From: UBA2942 sp045127535
GTDB lineage: Bacteria; Bacillota; Clostridia; Lachnospirales; Lachnospiraceae
Direction of reading: 5' to 3'
Length of the DNA: 40,602 nt
Assembly (NCBI GenBank): GCA_045127535.1
Contig: JBGVQN010000027.1
Location: forward strand, 1 to 40,602
Shown here in pieces: positions 16,112 to 24,293 of this stretch; position 1 is the stretch's first letter, and the number at the start of each line of letters is the position of its first letter. The position numbers and the translations under genes were made by a program. The notes beneath the pieces were generated by a model. The model worked only from the letters and a program-made list of their open reading frames with translations. It was not told the origin of the DNA and did no database searches.

Positions 16112-16257
16112 CTGCCTATAAGGCAGGTTTTCCGTGGAGCGAATGTCAAGTTAGGAAACTGGCGACAAGTCACTGTACAAATTAAGGAACACTTGTGCGT
16201 GTTCGGGGTAATGTGTGTAGCGATACACACGGGTAAGTGTACAGTCACCACTTGTCG
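16112..16257 (+). promoter_or_regulatory. structured S10 operon leader RNA
   Basis: A first hairpin CTGCC/GGCAG (16112-16126) is followed by a long closing helix: CGACAAGT (16163-16170) with ACTTGTCG (16250-16257) and ACTGTACA with TGTACAGT inside it. The enclosed loop carries GAACAC/GTGTTC (16188-16203) and GTGTGTA/TACACAC with a GCGA tetraloop (16213-16229). A multi-branched leader upstream of an operon encoding L4 suggests autogenous control of the type known for S10 operons; the ligand here is inferred. Confidence 0.65.
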
Positions 16258-16295
16258 TGCTAGTAAGTAGTACGAATAAGGAGGCGGCTTTTTTT

Positions 16296-16613
16296 ATGGC
16301 AAGTCAAGTAATGAGAATCACACTGAAGGCTTATGATCATCAGTTAATTGATCAGTCTGCAGGCAAAATTGTTGAAACTGTGAAGAAGACAGGATCTAAG
16401 GTAAGCGGACCAGTTCCGATGCCTACCAAGAAGGAGGTAGTAACCATCCTTCGTGCGGTACACAAGTACAAGGATTCCAGAGAGCAGTTTGAGCAGAGAA
16501 CTCACAAGAGACTTATCGATATCATTGCACCAAGTCAGAAGACTGTAGATGCATTATCCAGACTGGAAATGCCAGCTGGTGTAGCAATTGATATCAAGAT
16601 GAAGACAAAGTAA
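16296..16613 (+). CDS. rpsJ: 30S ribosomal protein S10
   Basis: 105 aa S10, a 30S head protein that also acts as NusE in antitermination. Highly conserved stretches: RITLKAYDHQLIDQSAGKIV and GPVPMPTKKEVVTILRAVHK, then HKRLIDIIAPSQKTVD. The frame opens at 16257, but ATG 16296 is correct: AAGGAGG is at 16278-16284 and the homologous N-terminus begins there. First gene of the S10 operon; a 139-nt gap to rplC follows, containing the hairpin TTGGGAAC/GTTCCTAA (16704-16722). Confidence 0.97.
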   Translation: MASQVMRITLKAYDHQLIDQSAGKIVETVKKTGSKVSGPVPMPTKKEVVTILRAVHKYKDSREQFEQRTHKRLIDIIAPSQKTVDALSRLEMPAGVAIDIKMKTK

Positions 16614-16752
16614 TTTTTGCTTTATTTACTTTGCAAGCTATCCAGAATTGGTTGATATAGAAGCAACATTTTTGTTCCACTTATGTCCGCTGTTCTAGGA
16701 TGATTGGGAACAGAGTTCCTAATCCGCTGTAGATTAACAGGAGGTAAAAAGA

Positions 16753-17388
16753 ATGAAGAAAGCGATTTTAGCAACGAAAATCGGTATGACACAGGTTTTC
16801 GACGAGGCAGGCGCATTAATTCCGGTAACTGTATTACAGGCAGGTCCTTGTGCAGTCACTCAGGTAAAGACCGTTGAAAATGACGGTTACAGCGCAGTAC
16901 AGGTAGGTTTCTCTGATATCAGAGAGAAGCTGGTAAACAAGCCTAAGAAGGGTCAGTTTGACAAGGCAGGCGTAACTTACAAGAGATACGTAAGAGAGCT
17001 GAAGTTAGACAACGCTGAGGAGTTTACCTTAGGCCAGGAGATCAAGTGCGACATCTTCGCTGCAGGCGACAAGATCGACGCAACTGCTATTTCCAAGGGT
17101 AAGGGATTCCAGGGCGCAATCAAGAGATATGGTCAGCACAGAGGACCTATGGCTCACGGTTCCAAGTTCCATCGTCATCAGGGTTCCAATGGTTCCGCAA
17201 CTACTCCAGGCCGTGTATTCAAGGGCAAGGGTATGCCAGGACATATGGGAAATGTAAAGGTGACTGTACAGAACCTTGCAGTTGTTAAGGTTGATGCAGA
17301 ACAGAACCTGATCTTAGTAAAGGGCGCAGTTCCAGGACCTAAGAAATGCTTAGTAACTTTGAAGGAAACCGTAAAGGCTTCTAAGTAA
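16753..17388 (+). CDS. rplC: 50S ribosomal protein L3
   Basis: 211 aa, normal length. L3 is an early-assembly 50S protein whose long loop reaches the peptidyl transferase centre. Recognised by MKKAILATKIGMTQVFDEAG, the RYGQHRGPMAHGSKFHRHQG loop (which includes the Gln methylated in some bacteria) and GMPGHMGN. AGGAGG lies 8 nt before ATG. Next gene rplD begins 28 nt later. Confidence 0.98.
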   Translation: MKKAILATKIGMTQVFDEAGALIPVTVLQAGPCAVTQVKTVENDGYSAVQVGFSDIREKLVNKPKKGQFDKAGVTYKRYVRELKLDNAEEFTLGQEIKCDIFAAGDKIDATAISKGKGFQGAIKRYGQHRGPMAHGSKFHRHQGSNGSATTPGRVFKGKGMPGHMGNVKVTVQNLAVVKVDAEQNLILVKGAVPGPKKCLVTLKETVKASK

Positions 17389-17416
17389 GCTTTTACAGAA
17401 AAGGAGGACCATACAG

Positions 17417-18037
17417 ATGGCTACAGTATCTGTTTTAAATATGCAGGGCGCTGAGGTTGGCACAATCGAGCTGAAGGATTCCATCTTCGGTGTAGAGGTT
17501 AACGAGCACCTGGTAAAGATGGCAGTCGTTGCTCAGCTGGCTAACAACCGTCAGGGCACACAGAAAGCAAAGACCCGTTCTGAGGTATCCGGTGGCGGAA
17601 GAAAGCCATGGCGTCAGAAGGGAACCGGTCATGCAAGACAGGGAAGCACAAGAGCTCCTCAGTGGACCGGCGGCGGTGTTGTATTTGCACCAACCCCAAG
17701 AGATTACAGCGTAAAGATGAACAAGAAGGAAAAGCAGGCTGCATTAAAGTCCGCTCTGACTTCCAAGGTAGCTGACGCTAAGTTCATTGTATTAGATGAG
17801 TTAAAGTTAGATGAGATTAAGACAAAGAAGTTTGCTCAGGTTCTGAACAACCTGAAGGTAAACAAGGCGTTAGTAGTACTTGACAGCTTAGATGAAGTTG
17901 TAATCAAGTCTGCAAACAACATCCCAACTGTAAAGACTGCTCAGACCAACACCATCAATGTATACGACATTCTGAAGTATGACACAGTGGTAACCACAAA
18001 GGCAGCAGTTGCAGCAATCGAGGAGGTATACGAATAA
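17417..18037 (+). CDS. rplD: 50S ribosomal protein L4
   Basis: 206 aa L4, lining the peptide exit tunnel. The extended loop GGGRKPWRQKGTGHARQGST and GGGVVFAPTPRDYS are typical; this loop is where macrolide-resistance changes occur, and it looks wild type. In E. coli L4 represses its own operon through the S10 leader, which makes it the first candidate regulator of the structured leader at 16112-16257. Its stop overlaps the rplW start by 1 nt. Confidence 0.98.
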   Translation: MATVSVLNMQGAEVGTIELKDSIFGVEVNEHLVKMAVVAQLANNRQGTQKAKTRSEVSGGGRKPWRQKGTGHARQGSTRAPQWTGGGVVFAPTPRDYSVKMNKKEKQAALKSALTSKVADAKFIVLDELKLDEIKTKKFAQVLNNLKVNKALVVLDSLDEVVIKSANNIPTVKTAQTNTINVYDILKYDTVVTTKAAVAAIEEVYE

Positions 18038-18336
18038 TGGCTGATTTAAAATATTATGATGTAATCCTCAGACCTGTTATTACAGAAAAGAGCATGGACA
18101 TGATGTCCGATAAGAAGTATGCGTTTTATGTTGCTCCAGAAGCAAACAAGACCATGATCGCAGAAGCTGTTGAGAAGATGTTCCCAGGAACCAAGGTTGC
18201 TTCTGTAAACACCATGAACATTGCTGGTAAGTCCAAGAGACGCGGCATGACCATGGGTAAGACTGCAAAGACCAAGAAGGCAATCGTTAAGCTGACAGCT
18301 GAGAGCGCTGATATCGAGATTTTTGCTGGTCTGTAA
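18037..18336 (+). CDS. rplW: 50S ribosomal protein L23
   Basis: 99 aa L23, at the exit-tunnel mouth, where it docks trigger factor and SRP. Typical start DVILRPVITEKSMDMMSDKKY followed by VEKMFPGTKVASVNTM and a basic loop. Translationally coupled to rplD (TAATG). The 90-nt gap to rplB holds two perfect hairpins (18336-18379). Confidence 0.97.
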   Translation: MADLKYYDVILRPVITEKSMDMMSDKKYAFYVAPEANKTMIAEAVEKMFPGTKVASVNTMNIAGKSKRRGMTMGKTAKTKKAIVKLTAESADIEIFAGL

Positions 18337-18379
18337 TTGTCCGCCAGGGACAATGTGATTTAAGGCCGGGCCTTAAATC
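18336..18379 (+). other. paired hairpins between rplW and rplB
   Basis: ATTGTCC/GGACAAT (18336-18354) begins on the last base of the rplW stop. It is followed by GATTTAAGG/CCTTAAATC (18357-18379). Both stems are perfect, with 5-nt loops. There is no U-tract, so processing or stability elements are more likely than terminators. Confidence 0.6.
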
Positions 18380-18426
18380 TGTATACGCAGAATAAGCGTG
18401 ATAATAAATCATAAAGGAGAAAAATC

Positions 18427-19269
18427 ATGGGTATCAAAAAGTATAATGCATATACACCTTCCAGAAGACAGATGACCGGATATGATTTCGCTGAAATCAC
18501 CACATCTACTCCTGAGAAGTCCCTGTGTGTTTCTTTAAAGAAGAATGCAGGCCGTAACAACCAGGGTAAAATCACTGTACGTCACAAGGGTGGCGGATCC
18601 AGAAGAAAATACAGAATCATCGATTTCAAGAGAAATAAGGATGATATCCCGGCAATCGTTAAGTCCATCGAGTATGATCCAAACAGAACAGCTAACATTG
18701 CTCTGATTGCATACGCAGATGGTACTAAGGCTTATATCCTTGCTCCAGCAGGATTAAAGGTTGGTATGAAGGTTATGAACGGTGCCAATGCAGAGGCAAA
18801 GGTTGGTAACTGCTTACCATTATCTGCTATTCCGGTTGGTGCTGAGATTCACAATATTGAGCTGTATCCAGGTGCTGGTGCACAGATGGTACGTTCCGCA
18901 GGTGTTTCTGCACAGTTAATGGCTAAGGAAGGCAAGTATGCTACCTTAAGACTTCCGTCAGGCGAAATGAGAATGGTTCCGATCAACTGCCGTGCAACCA
19001 TCGGTGTTGTTGGTAACGGAGAGCATGCTCTGGTTAACATTGGTAAGGCTGGACGTAAGCGTAACATGGGTATCAGACCTACTGTTCGCGGTTCCGTAAT
19101 GAATCCTAATGACCATCCACACGGTGGTGGTGAAGGTAAGACCGGTATTGGTCGTCCAGGTCCATGTACACCATGGGGCAAGCCTGCTCTTGGTTTGAAG
19201 ACCAGAAAGAAGAACAAGCAGTCTAATAAGTTGATTGTAAGAAGAAGAGACGGAAAGGCTATTAAATAA
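18427..19269 (+). CDS. rplB: 50S ribosomal protein L2
   Basis: 280 aa L2, needed for subunit joining and the peptidyl transferase centre. Conserved RHKGGGSRRKYRIIDFKR, the GRKRNMGIRPTVRGSVMNP stretch and the catalytic-centre loop NDHPHGGGEGKTGIGRPGP, with the conserved HPHGGG histidine. RBS AAAGGAG. Followed after 35 nt by rpsS. Confidence 0.98.
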   Translation: MGIKKYNAYTPSRRQMTGYDFAEITTSTPEKSLCVSLKKNAGRNNQGKITVRHKGGGSRRKYRIIDFKRNKDDIPAIVKSIEYDPNRTANIALIAYADGTKAYILAPAGLKVGMKVMNGANAEAKVGNCLPLSAIPVGAEIHNIELYPGAGAQMVRSAGVSAQLMAKEGKYATLRLPSGEMRMVPINCRATIGVVGNGEHALVNIGKAGRKRNMGIRPTVRGSVMNPNDHPHGGGEGKTGIGRPGPCTPWGKPALGLKTRKKNKQSNKLIVRRRDGKAIK

Positions 19270-19304
19270 TAGCTGGTCATAAGATTGATTTAGGAGGTAG
19301 AACA

Positions 19305-19583
19305 ATGAGCCGTTCACTGAAAAAAGGACCATTCGCTGATGCGTCTTTATTAAAGAAGATTGATGCTCTGAACGAAGCAGGAAAGAAAGAAGTTATTAAG
19401 ACCTGGTCCCGCCGTTCCACAATCTTCCCACAGATGGTTGGACATACAATTGCTGTTCATGATGGTAGAAAGCACGTTCCGGTTTATGTGACTGAGGATA
19501 TGGTAGGTCATAAGCTGGGTGAGTTCGTTGCTACAAGAACCTTCAGAGGACATGGAAAAGACGAGAAGAAGTCCAAGCGTTAA
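19305..19583 (+). CDS. rpsS: 30S ribosomal protein S19
   Basis: 92 aa S19, a 30S head protein that contacts S13 and the A-site finger. Family signature MSRSLKKGPFADASLLKKID, RRSTIFPQMVGHTIAVHDGR and FVATRTFRGHGKDEKKSKR. RBS TAGGAGG. Tight spacing to rplV (30 nt). Confidence 0.97.
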   Translation: MSRSLKKGPFADASLLKKIDALNEAGKKEVIKTWSRRSTIFPQMVGHTIAVHDGRKHVPVYVTEDMVGHKLGEFVATRTFRGHGKDEKKSKR

Positions 19584-19613
19584 TCAGGAACATTTGAAAG
19601 GAGGATACAAGCT

Positions 19614-19997
19614 ATGGCACATGGACATAGATCACAGGTAAAGAGAGAAAGAAACGAAGTTAAGGATACCAGACCATCCGCAAAGTTATCTTACGCAAGA
19701 ATACCAGTTCAGAAAGCTTGTTTTGTATTAGATGCCATTCGCGGCAAGGATGTTGAGACCGCTATCGCTATCCTGGATTACAATCCAAGATATGCTTCCG
19801 AGGTAATTGGAAAGCTGGTTAAGTCCGCAGTTGCAAACGCTGAGAATAAGGGTGTGGATAGAGCAAATCTGTATATCGAAGAGTGCTACGCAAGCGATGG
19901 CCCAACTATGAAGCGTGTGAAGCCAAGAGCACAGGGTCGTGCATACAGAATCTTAAAGAGAACAAGCCACATCAAGGTAGTTCTGAACGAGAAATAA
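19614..19997 (+). CDS. rplV: 50S ribosomal protein L22
   Basis: 127 aa L22, whose beta-hairpin lines the exit tunnel with L4. Seen in SAKLSYARIPVQKACFVLDA and the hairpin end EECYASDGPTMKRVKPRAQG followed by RAYRILKRTSHIKVVL. No insertions in the tunnel loop. RBS AAAGGAGG; 12-nt gap to rpsC. Confidence 0.97.
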   Translation: MAHGHRSQVKRERNEVKDTRPSAKLSYARIPVQKACFVLDAIRGKDVETAIAILDYNPRYASEVIGKLVKSAVANAENKGVDRANLYIEECYASDGPTMKRVKPRAQGRAYRILKRTSHIKVVLNEK

Positions 19998-20009
19998 TAG
20001 GAGGTCATT

Positions 20010-20654
20010 ATGGGACAGAAAGTAAATCCACATGGTATGAGAGTCGGCATCATCAAAGACTGGGATTCCAAATGGTATGCTGAGGCTGATTTTGCAGATA
20101 AATTAGTGGAAGATTACAACATCAGAAAGTTCTTAAAGAAGAGACTGTACAGCACTGGTGTTTCCAAGATTGAGATCGAAAGAGCTGCTGACCGTGTTAA
20201 GGTTATCATTCATACCTCTAAGCCAGGTTTGGTAATCGGCCGCGGCGGTGCTGAAATTGAGAAGTTAAAGGCTGAAGTACAGAAGCTGACAGATAAGAAG
20301 ATTTTTGTAGACATCAAGGAAGTAAAGCGTCCAGACAGAGATGCGCAGTTAGTAGCTGAGAACATTGCAACTCAGTTAGAGAACCGTATTTCCTTCCGTC
20401 GTGCTATGAAGTCTGTTATGTCTCGTACCATGAAGAGCGGTGCTCAGGGTATTAAGACTTCCTGTAGCGGACGTCTGGGTGGTGCTGATATGGCCCGTAC
20501 AGAGTTCTACAGCGAGGGTACTATCCCGTTACAGACACTGAGAGCTGACATTGATTATGGTTTCGCTGAGGCTGATACCACTTACGGTAAGGTTGGCGTA
20601 AAGGTATGGATTTACAACGGCGAAATTCTTCCAACAAAAGCAAATAGAGAGTAA
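20010..20654 (+). CDS. rpsC: 30S ribosomal protein S3
   Basis: 214 aa S3 with an N-terminal KH domain (VIGRGGAEIEKLKAEVQKLT) and a C-terminal domain (MKSGAQGIKTSCSGRLGGAD, then ARTEFYSEGTIPLQTLRADI). It forms part of the mRNA entry pore and its helicase. Starts MGQKVNPHGMRVGIIKDWDS. RBS AGGAGG. Usual length and position. Confidence 0.98.
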   Translation: MGQKVNPHGMRVGIIKDWDSKWYAEADFADKLVEDYNIRKFLKKRLYSTGVSKIEIERAADRVKVIIHTSKPGLVIGRGGAEIEKLKAEVQKLTDKKIFVDIKEVKRPDRDAQLVAENIATQLENRISFRRAMKSVMSRTMKSGAQGIKTSCSGRLGGADMARTEFYSEGTIPLQTLRADIDYGFAEADTTYGKVGVKVWIYNGEILPTKANRE

Positions 20655-20671
20655 GGAAGGGGACGATAAAA

Positions 20672-21109
20672 ATGTTAATGCCAAAAAGAGTAAAGCGTCG
20701 TAAGCAGTTCCGTGGTTCTATGGCTGGTAAGGCTTTGACAGGTAATAAGATTACTAACGGTGAATATGGTATCGTCGCTTTGGAACCTGCATGGATCAAG
20801 TCCAATCAGATTGAAGCAGCCCGTGTTGCTATGACTCGTTATATCAAGCGTGGTGGTAAAGTATATATCAAGATTTTCCCAGATCATCCGGTAACAGCGA
20901 AGCCAGCTGAAACCCGTATGGGTTCCGGAAAGGGTTCCTTAGAGTACTGGGTAGCTGTAGTAAAGCCAGGCCGTGTAATGTTCGAAATCTCCGGCGTATC
21001 TGAGGAGGTTGCTAAGGAAGCATTACGTCTTGCTACACACAAGCTGCCATTAAAGTGTAAGATTGTGTCCAAGGCTGATTTAGAAGGCGGTGATAGCAGT
21101 GAAGAGTAA
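20672..21109 (+). CDS. rplP: 50S ribosomal protein L16
   Basis: 145 aa L16, which organises the A-site side of the 50S and is a late-assembly protein. MLMPKRVKRRKQFRGSMAGK start, EAARVAMTRYIKRGGKVYIK, and RMGSGKGSLEYWVAVVKPGR. The C-terminal DLEGGDSSEE is slightly longer than in short forms. Overlaps the rpmC start by 11 nt. Confidence 0.98.
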   Translation: MLMPKRVKRRKQFRGSMAGKALTGNKITNGEYGIVALEPAWIKSNQIEAARVAMTRYIKRGGKVYIKIFPDHPVTAKPAETRMGSGKGSLEYWVAVVKPGRVMFEISGVSEEVAKEALRLATHKLPLKCKIVSKADLEGGDSSEE

Positions 21110-21299
21110 GAAGTATGTTGCAGAGTTAAGAGAAAAGTCAGTTGCAGAATTAAATGAAGAGTTAGTAGCTGCAAAGAAGGAACTCTTTAACTTAAGATTC
21201 CAGAATGCTACCAACCAGTTAGACAACACTGGAAGAATCAAGGAAGTTCGTAAGAATATTGCCAGAATTGAAACAGTTATGGCAGAGATTGCAGAATAA
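21099..21299 (+). CDS. rpmC: 50S ribosomal protein L29
   Basis: 66 aa L29, a helical-hairpin protein beside L23 at the tunnel exit. VAELREKSVAELNEELVAAK then KELFNLRFQNATNQLDNTGR are typical. The open frame allows GTG 21090, but GTG 21099 is preferred: AGAAGGCGG lies 8 nt upstream and homologues start MKSKK. The gene starts inside the end of rplP, so translation is coupled. Confidence 0.93.
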   Translation: MKSKKYVAELREKSVAELNEELVAAKKELFNLRFQNATNQLDNTGRIKEVRKNIARIETVMAEIAE

Positions 21300-21330
21300 T
21301 CCTGCAGCAGTTAAGTATTGCTTTAGTGAA

Positions 21331-21351
21331 CTGATTCAGCCACTGAATCAG
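21331..21351 (+). other. perfect hairpin just before the rpsQ RBS
   Basis: CTGATTCAG and CTGAATCAG, 9 bp with a 3-nt loop, directly followed by the rpsQ RBS AAAGGAGAG. It could modulate access to the RBS. Confidence 0.55.
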
Positions 21352-21365
21352 AAAGGAGAGTTGTC

Positions 21366-21623
21366 GTGGAAGAAAGAAACTTAAGAAAGACTCGTACCGG
21401 TAAGGTTGTCAGCGACAAGATGGACAAGACAATCGTAGTAGCTGTACAGGATAATGTAAAGCATCCGGTTATTGGTAAGATTGTAAAGAGAACTTACAAG
21501 TTAAAGGCTCATGACGAGGAGAACACCTGCAAGATCGGTGATACTGTAAAGGTTATGGAGACCAGACCTCTGTCTAAGGATAAGAGATGGAGACTTGTAG
21601 AAATAATCGAAAGAGCAAAATAA
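21366..21623 (+). CDS. rpsQ: 30S ribosomal protein S17
   Basis: 85 aa S17, a primary 16S rRNA binder. RTGKVVSDKMDKTIVVAVQD and RTYKLKAHDEENTCKIGDTV are family signatures; ETRPLSKDKRWRLVEI closes the OB fold. GTG start at 21366 with AAAGGAG upstream. A hairpin lies immediately upstream of the RBS. Confidence 0.97.
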   Translation: MEERNLRKTRTGKVVSDKMDKTIVVAVQDNVKHPVIGKIVKRTYKLKAHDEENTCKIGDTVKVMETRPLSKDKRWRLVEIIERAK

Positions 21624-21639
21624 TATCATAAGCTGTATT

Positions 21640-21670
21640 CAGGGCACACGTGGACGCGTGGTACGCCCTG
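21640..21670 (+). other. hairpin between rpsQ and rplN
   Basis: CAGGGC (21640-21645) pairs with GCCCTG (21665-21670), with a CACG/CGTG inner helix. No U-tract. Confidence 0.5.
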
Positions 21671-21692
21671 GACAGACGAAAGGAGCATTATC

Positions 21693-22061
21693 ATGGTTCA
21701 GCAGGAAACAAGATTGAAGGTTGCTGATAACACCGGAGCAAAAGAGCTTCTGTGCATCCGTGTTATGGGTGGATCTACAAGAAGATATGCAAACATTGGT
21801 GACGTTATCGTTGCTTCTGTAAAGGACGCTGCTCCAGGCGGAATTGTTAAGAAGGGTGACGTTGTAAAGGCCGTTGTAGTTCGTACCGTAAAGGGCGCTC
21901 GTCGTAATGACGGTTCTTATATCAAGTTTGATGAAAATGCAGCAGTAATTATCAAGGAAGATAAGAATCCAAGAGGAACACGTATTTTTGGACCGGTTGC
22001 AAGAGAGTTAAGAGACAAGCAGTTCATGAAGATCGTTTCCTTAGCACCTGAAGTTTTATAA
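21693..22061 (+). CDS. rplN: 50S ribosomal protein L14
   Basis: 122 aa L14, at the subunit interface, bridge B8 with 16S h14. MVQQETRLKVADNTGAKELL, then VMGGSTRRYANIGDVIVASV and the RGTRIFGPVARELRDKQFMK end. Standard length. RBS AAAGGAG. First gene of the classical spc cluster. Confidence 0.98.
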   Translation: MVQQETRLKVADNTGAKELLCIRVMGGSTRRYANIGDVIVASVKDAAPGGIVKKGDVVKAVVVRTVKGARRNDGSYIKFDENAAVIIKEDKNPRGTRIFGPVARELRDKQFMKIVSLAPEVL

Positions 22062-22074
22062 GGAGGTAAGGGCT

Positions 22075-22404
22075 GTGGCAAATAAGATCAAGAAGGGCGA
22101 CATCGTTAAGGTTATCGCTGGTAAGGATAAAGACAAAGAGGGCAAGGTACTTGCTGTAAATATGGAGAAGGGTACTGTTCTGGTTGAGGGCGTTAACATG
22201 ATCACAAAGCATGCGAAGCCAAGCGCACAGAATCAGGAAGGCGGCATTATCAACAGAGAAGCTCCAATTGCGATCTCTAACGTAATGTACTCCGACAAGG
22301 GTACTCCAGTTCGTGTTGGTTTCAAGATTGAAGATGGCAAGAAGTACCGCATTAACAAGAAGACCGGCGCTGTAATTGATGAAGTTACTAAGGCCAGCAA
22401 GTAA
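22075..22404 (+). CDS. rplX: 50S ribosomal protein L24
   Basis: 109 aa L24, an assembly initiator with a KOW motif near the start (IKKGDIVKVIAGKDKDKEGK). Later GGIINREAPIAISNVMYSD and the basic tail. GTG start at 22075, 13 nt after rplN, with AAGGAGG overlapping the rplN stop region. Confidence 0.97.
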   Translation: MANKIKKGDIVKVIAGKDKDKEGKVLAVNMEKGTVLVEGVNMITKHAKPSAQNQEGGIINREAPIAISNVMYSDKGTPVRVGFKIEDGKKYRINKKTGAVIDEVTKASK

Positions 22405-22435
22405 TCATCAACTGAGGAAGGAGGATTAAGTTATA

Positions 22436-22978
22436 ATGAGCAGATTAAAAGAAACTTATCAGAACGAAATCGTTGATGCAATGATTAAGAAGTTCGGCTA
22501 CAAGAACATCATGGAAGTGCCGAAGTTAGATAAGGTTGTTGTAAACATGGGTATTGGCGAGGCTAAGGAGAATGCCAAGGTTCTTGACGCAGCAGTGAAG
22601 GAACTGGAGACAATCACCGGCCAGAAGGTTGTTACCACAAAGGCTAAGAAGTCTGTAGCAAACTTCAAGATCAGAGCAGGTATGCCAATCGGATGTAAGG
22701 TAACATTAAGAGGCGACAAGATGTATGATTTTGTTGATCGTCTGATTAACCTTTCTCTGCCACGAGTACGTGACTTTAGAGGTGTAAGTGCTGATTCTTT
22801 CGACGGAAGAGGTAACTATGCATTAGGTATCAAGGAACAGTTGATTTTCCCTGAAATTGAGTACGATAAGATTGACAAGATCAGAGGTATGGATATCATT
22901 TTCGTAACTACAGCAAAGACTGATGAAGAGGCTCGTGAACTGTTAAGACTGTTTAACATGCCTTTCAAGAAGAATTAA
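22436..22978 (+). CDS. rplE: 50S ribosomal protein L5
   Basis: 180 aa L5, part of the 5S RNP and the central protuberance. LDKVVVNMGIGEAKENAKVL, then KKSVANFKIRAGMPIGCKVT and RVRDFRGVSADSFDGRGNYA are diagnostic. RBS GGAAGGAGG. Followed after 19 nt by the zinc S14. Confidence 0.98.
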   Translation: MSRLKETYQNEIVDAMIKKFGYKNIMEVPKLDKVVVNMGIGEAKENAKVLDAAVKELETITGQKVVTTKAKKSVANFKIRAGMPIGCKVTLRGDKMYDFVDRLINLSLPRVRDFRGVSADSFDGRGNYALGIKEQLIFPEIEYDKIDKIRGMDIIFVTTAKTDEEARELLRLFNMPFKKN

Positions 22979-22997
22979 TTAGGAGGGTATTTTCAAC

Positions 22998-23183
22998 ATG
23001 GCTAAGACTTCAATGAAAATCAAGCAGCAGCGCCCGCAGAAGTTCTCCACCAGAGAATACAACCGTTGCAGAATTTGTGGACGTCCACATGCGTATTTAA
23101 GAAAGTACGGTATTTGCAGAATTTGTTTCCGTGAACTGGCTTACAAGGGTCAGATTCCGGGAGTAAAGAAAGCTAGCTGGTAA
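22998..23183 (+). CDS. rpsZ: 30S ribosomal protein S14, zinc-binding (type Z)
   Basis: 61 aa short S14 with a four-Cys zinc site: C24 and C27 (CRICG), C40 and C43 (CRICF). Low zinc would favour a zinc-free paralogue in some genomes; none is seen in this window. It sits in the 30S head. Typical RKYGICRICFRELAYKGQIP ending VKKASW. RBS TTAGGAGGG. Confidence 0.98.
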   Translation: MAKTSMKIKQQRPQKFSTREYNRCRICGRPHAYLRKYGICRICFRELAYKGQIPGVKKASW

Positions 23184-23209
23184 AGCAGGTTGAAAGGAGG
23201 ACAACTGAA

Positions 23210-23611
23210 ATGACAATGAGTGATCCAATCGCAGATATGCTTACAAGAATTCGTAATGCGAATGCTGCAAAGCATGATACAGTAGACATTCCATCTTCCA
23301 AGATGAAGCTTGCTATTGCAGACATCCTTGTAAACGAAGGATATGTTGAGAAGTATGAGTTAATTGAGAATGGAAGCTTCAACACCATTCACATGACATT
23401 AAAGTACGGTAAGGACAAGAATGAAAAGGTTATTACCGGTATTAAGAGAATTTCCAAGCCAGGTCTTCGTATTTACGCTGGTAAGGATGAACTGCCAAGA
23501 GTATTAGGCGGTTTAGGTATTGCAATTATCTCCACAAATCAGGGAGTAATTACTGATAAAGAAGCTAGAAAGCTGAATGTAGGCGGAGAAGTATTAGCGT
23601 TTGTATGGTAA
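23210..23611 (+). CDS. rpsH: 30S ribosomal protein S8
   Basis: 133 aa S8, a primary 16S binder and the regulator of the spc operon in E. coli. MSDPIADMLTRIRNANAAKH and the C-terminal STNQGVITDKEARKLNVGGE are typical. ATG 23210 follows AAAGGAGG. The following 124-nt gap holds two adjacent hairpins (23629-23660). Confidence 0.97.
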   Translation: MTMSDPIADMLTRIRNANAAKHDTVDIPSSKMKLAIADILVNEGYVEKYELIENGSFNTIHMTLKYGKDKNEKVITGIKRISKPGLRIYAGKDELPRVLGGLGIAIISTNQGVITDKEARKLNVGGEVLAFVW

Positions 23612-23628
23612 TGATTTACCAGGCGCGA

Positions 23629-23660
23629 TTGCTGTGGCAGCAAGTGCTCTGATACAGAGC
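23629..23660 (+). other. two adjacent hairpins between rpsH and rplF
   Basis: TTGCTG/CAGCAA with a TGG loop (23629-23643) and GCTCTG/CAGAGC with an ATA loop (23646-23660), followed by a GC-rich stretch that can pair further. No U-tract. Confidence 0.55.
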
Positions 23661-23735
23661 AGACTGCTGTCCGGGCGGCGGATTCCAACGCTGCTGAATA
23701 AATAAACTTATCTATATATTATAGGAGGTACGGGC

Positions 23736-24278
23736 ATGTCACGTATAGGAAGAATGCCAATCGCGATCCCAGCAGGTGTGACTGTTGACATCGCAGAAAA
23801 TAATAAAGTGACTGTAAAGGGTCCTAAGGGAACCTTAGAGAGAGTTTTCCCAGCTGAGATGGAAATCAAGGTTGAAGGTGCTGAGGTTGTTGTAACCAGA
23901 CCAAACGACTTAAAGAGAATGAAGTCTCTGCATGGTTTAAGCAGAACCCTGTTAAACAACATGGTAATTGGTGTTACCAAGGGCTATGAGAAGGTTCTGG
24001 AAATCAACGGTGTTGGTTACAGAGGAGCAAAGCAGGGCAATAAGCTGATCCTGAACCTTGGTTATTCTCATCAGGTAGAGATGGTTGATCCAGAAGGCAT
24101 TGAGACTGTAATGGATGGCCAGAACAAGATTATCGTTAAGGGTATCGACAAGGAAAAGGTTGGCCAGTGGGCTGCTGATATTAGAGAGAAGAGAAGACCT
24201 GAGCCATATAAGGGCAAGGGTATCAAGTACGCTGATGAGACCATCAGACGTAAAGTCGGTAAGACCGGTAAGAAGTAA
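23736..24278 (+). CDS. rplF: 50S ribosomal protein L6
   Basis: 180 aa L6, near the sarcin-ricin loop and GTPase centre. MSRIGRMPIAIPAGVTVDIA start, duplicated alpha/beta domains, and the conserved end RRPEPYKGKGIKYADETIRR. RBS AGGAGG. 15 nt before rplR. Confidence 0.98.
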   Translation: MSRIGRMPIAIPAGVTVDIAENNKVTVKGPKGTLERVFPAEMEIKVEGAEVVVTRPNDLKRMKSLHGLSRTLLNNMVIGVTKGYEKVLEINGVGYRGAKQGNKLILNLGYSHQVEMVDPEGIETVMDGQNKIIVKGIDKEKVGQWAADIREKRRPEPYKGKGIKYADETIRRKVGKTGKK

Positions 24279-24293
24279 TAGGAGGGTAAGAAA

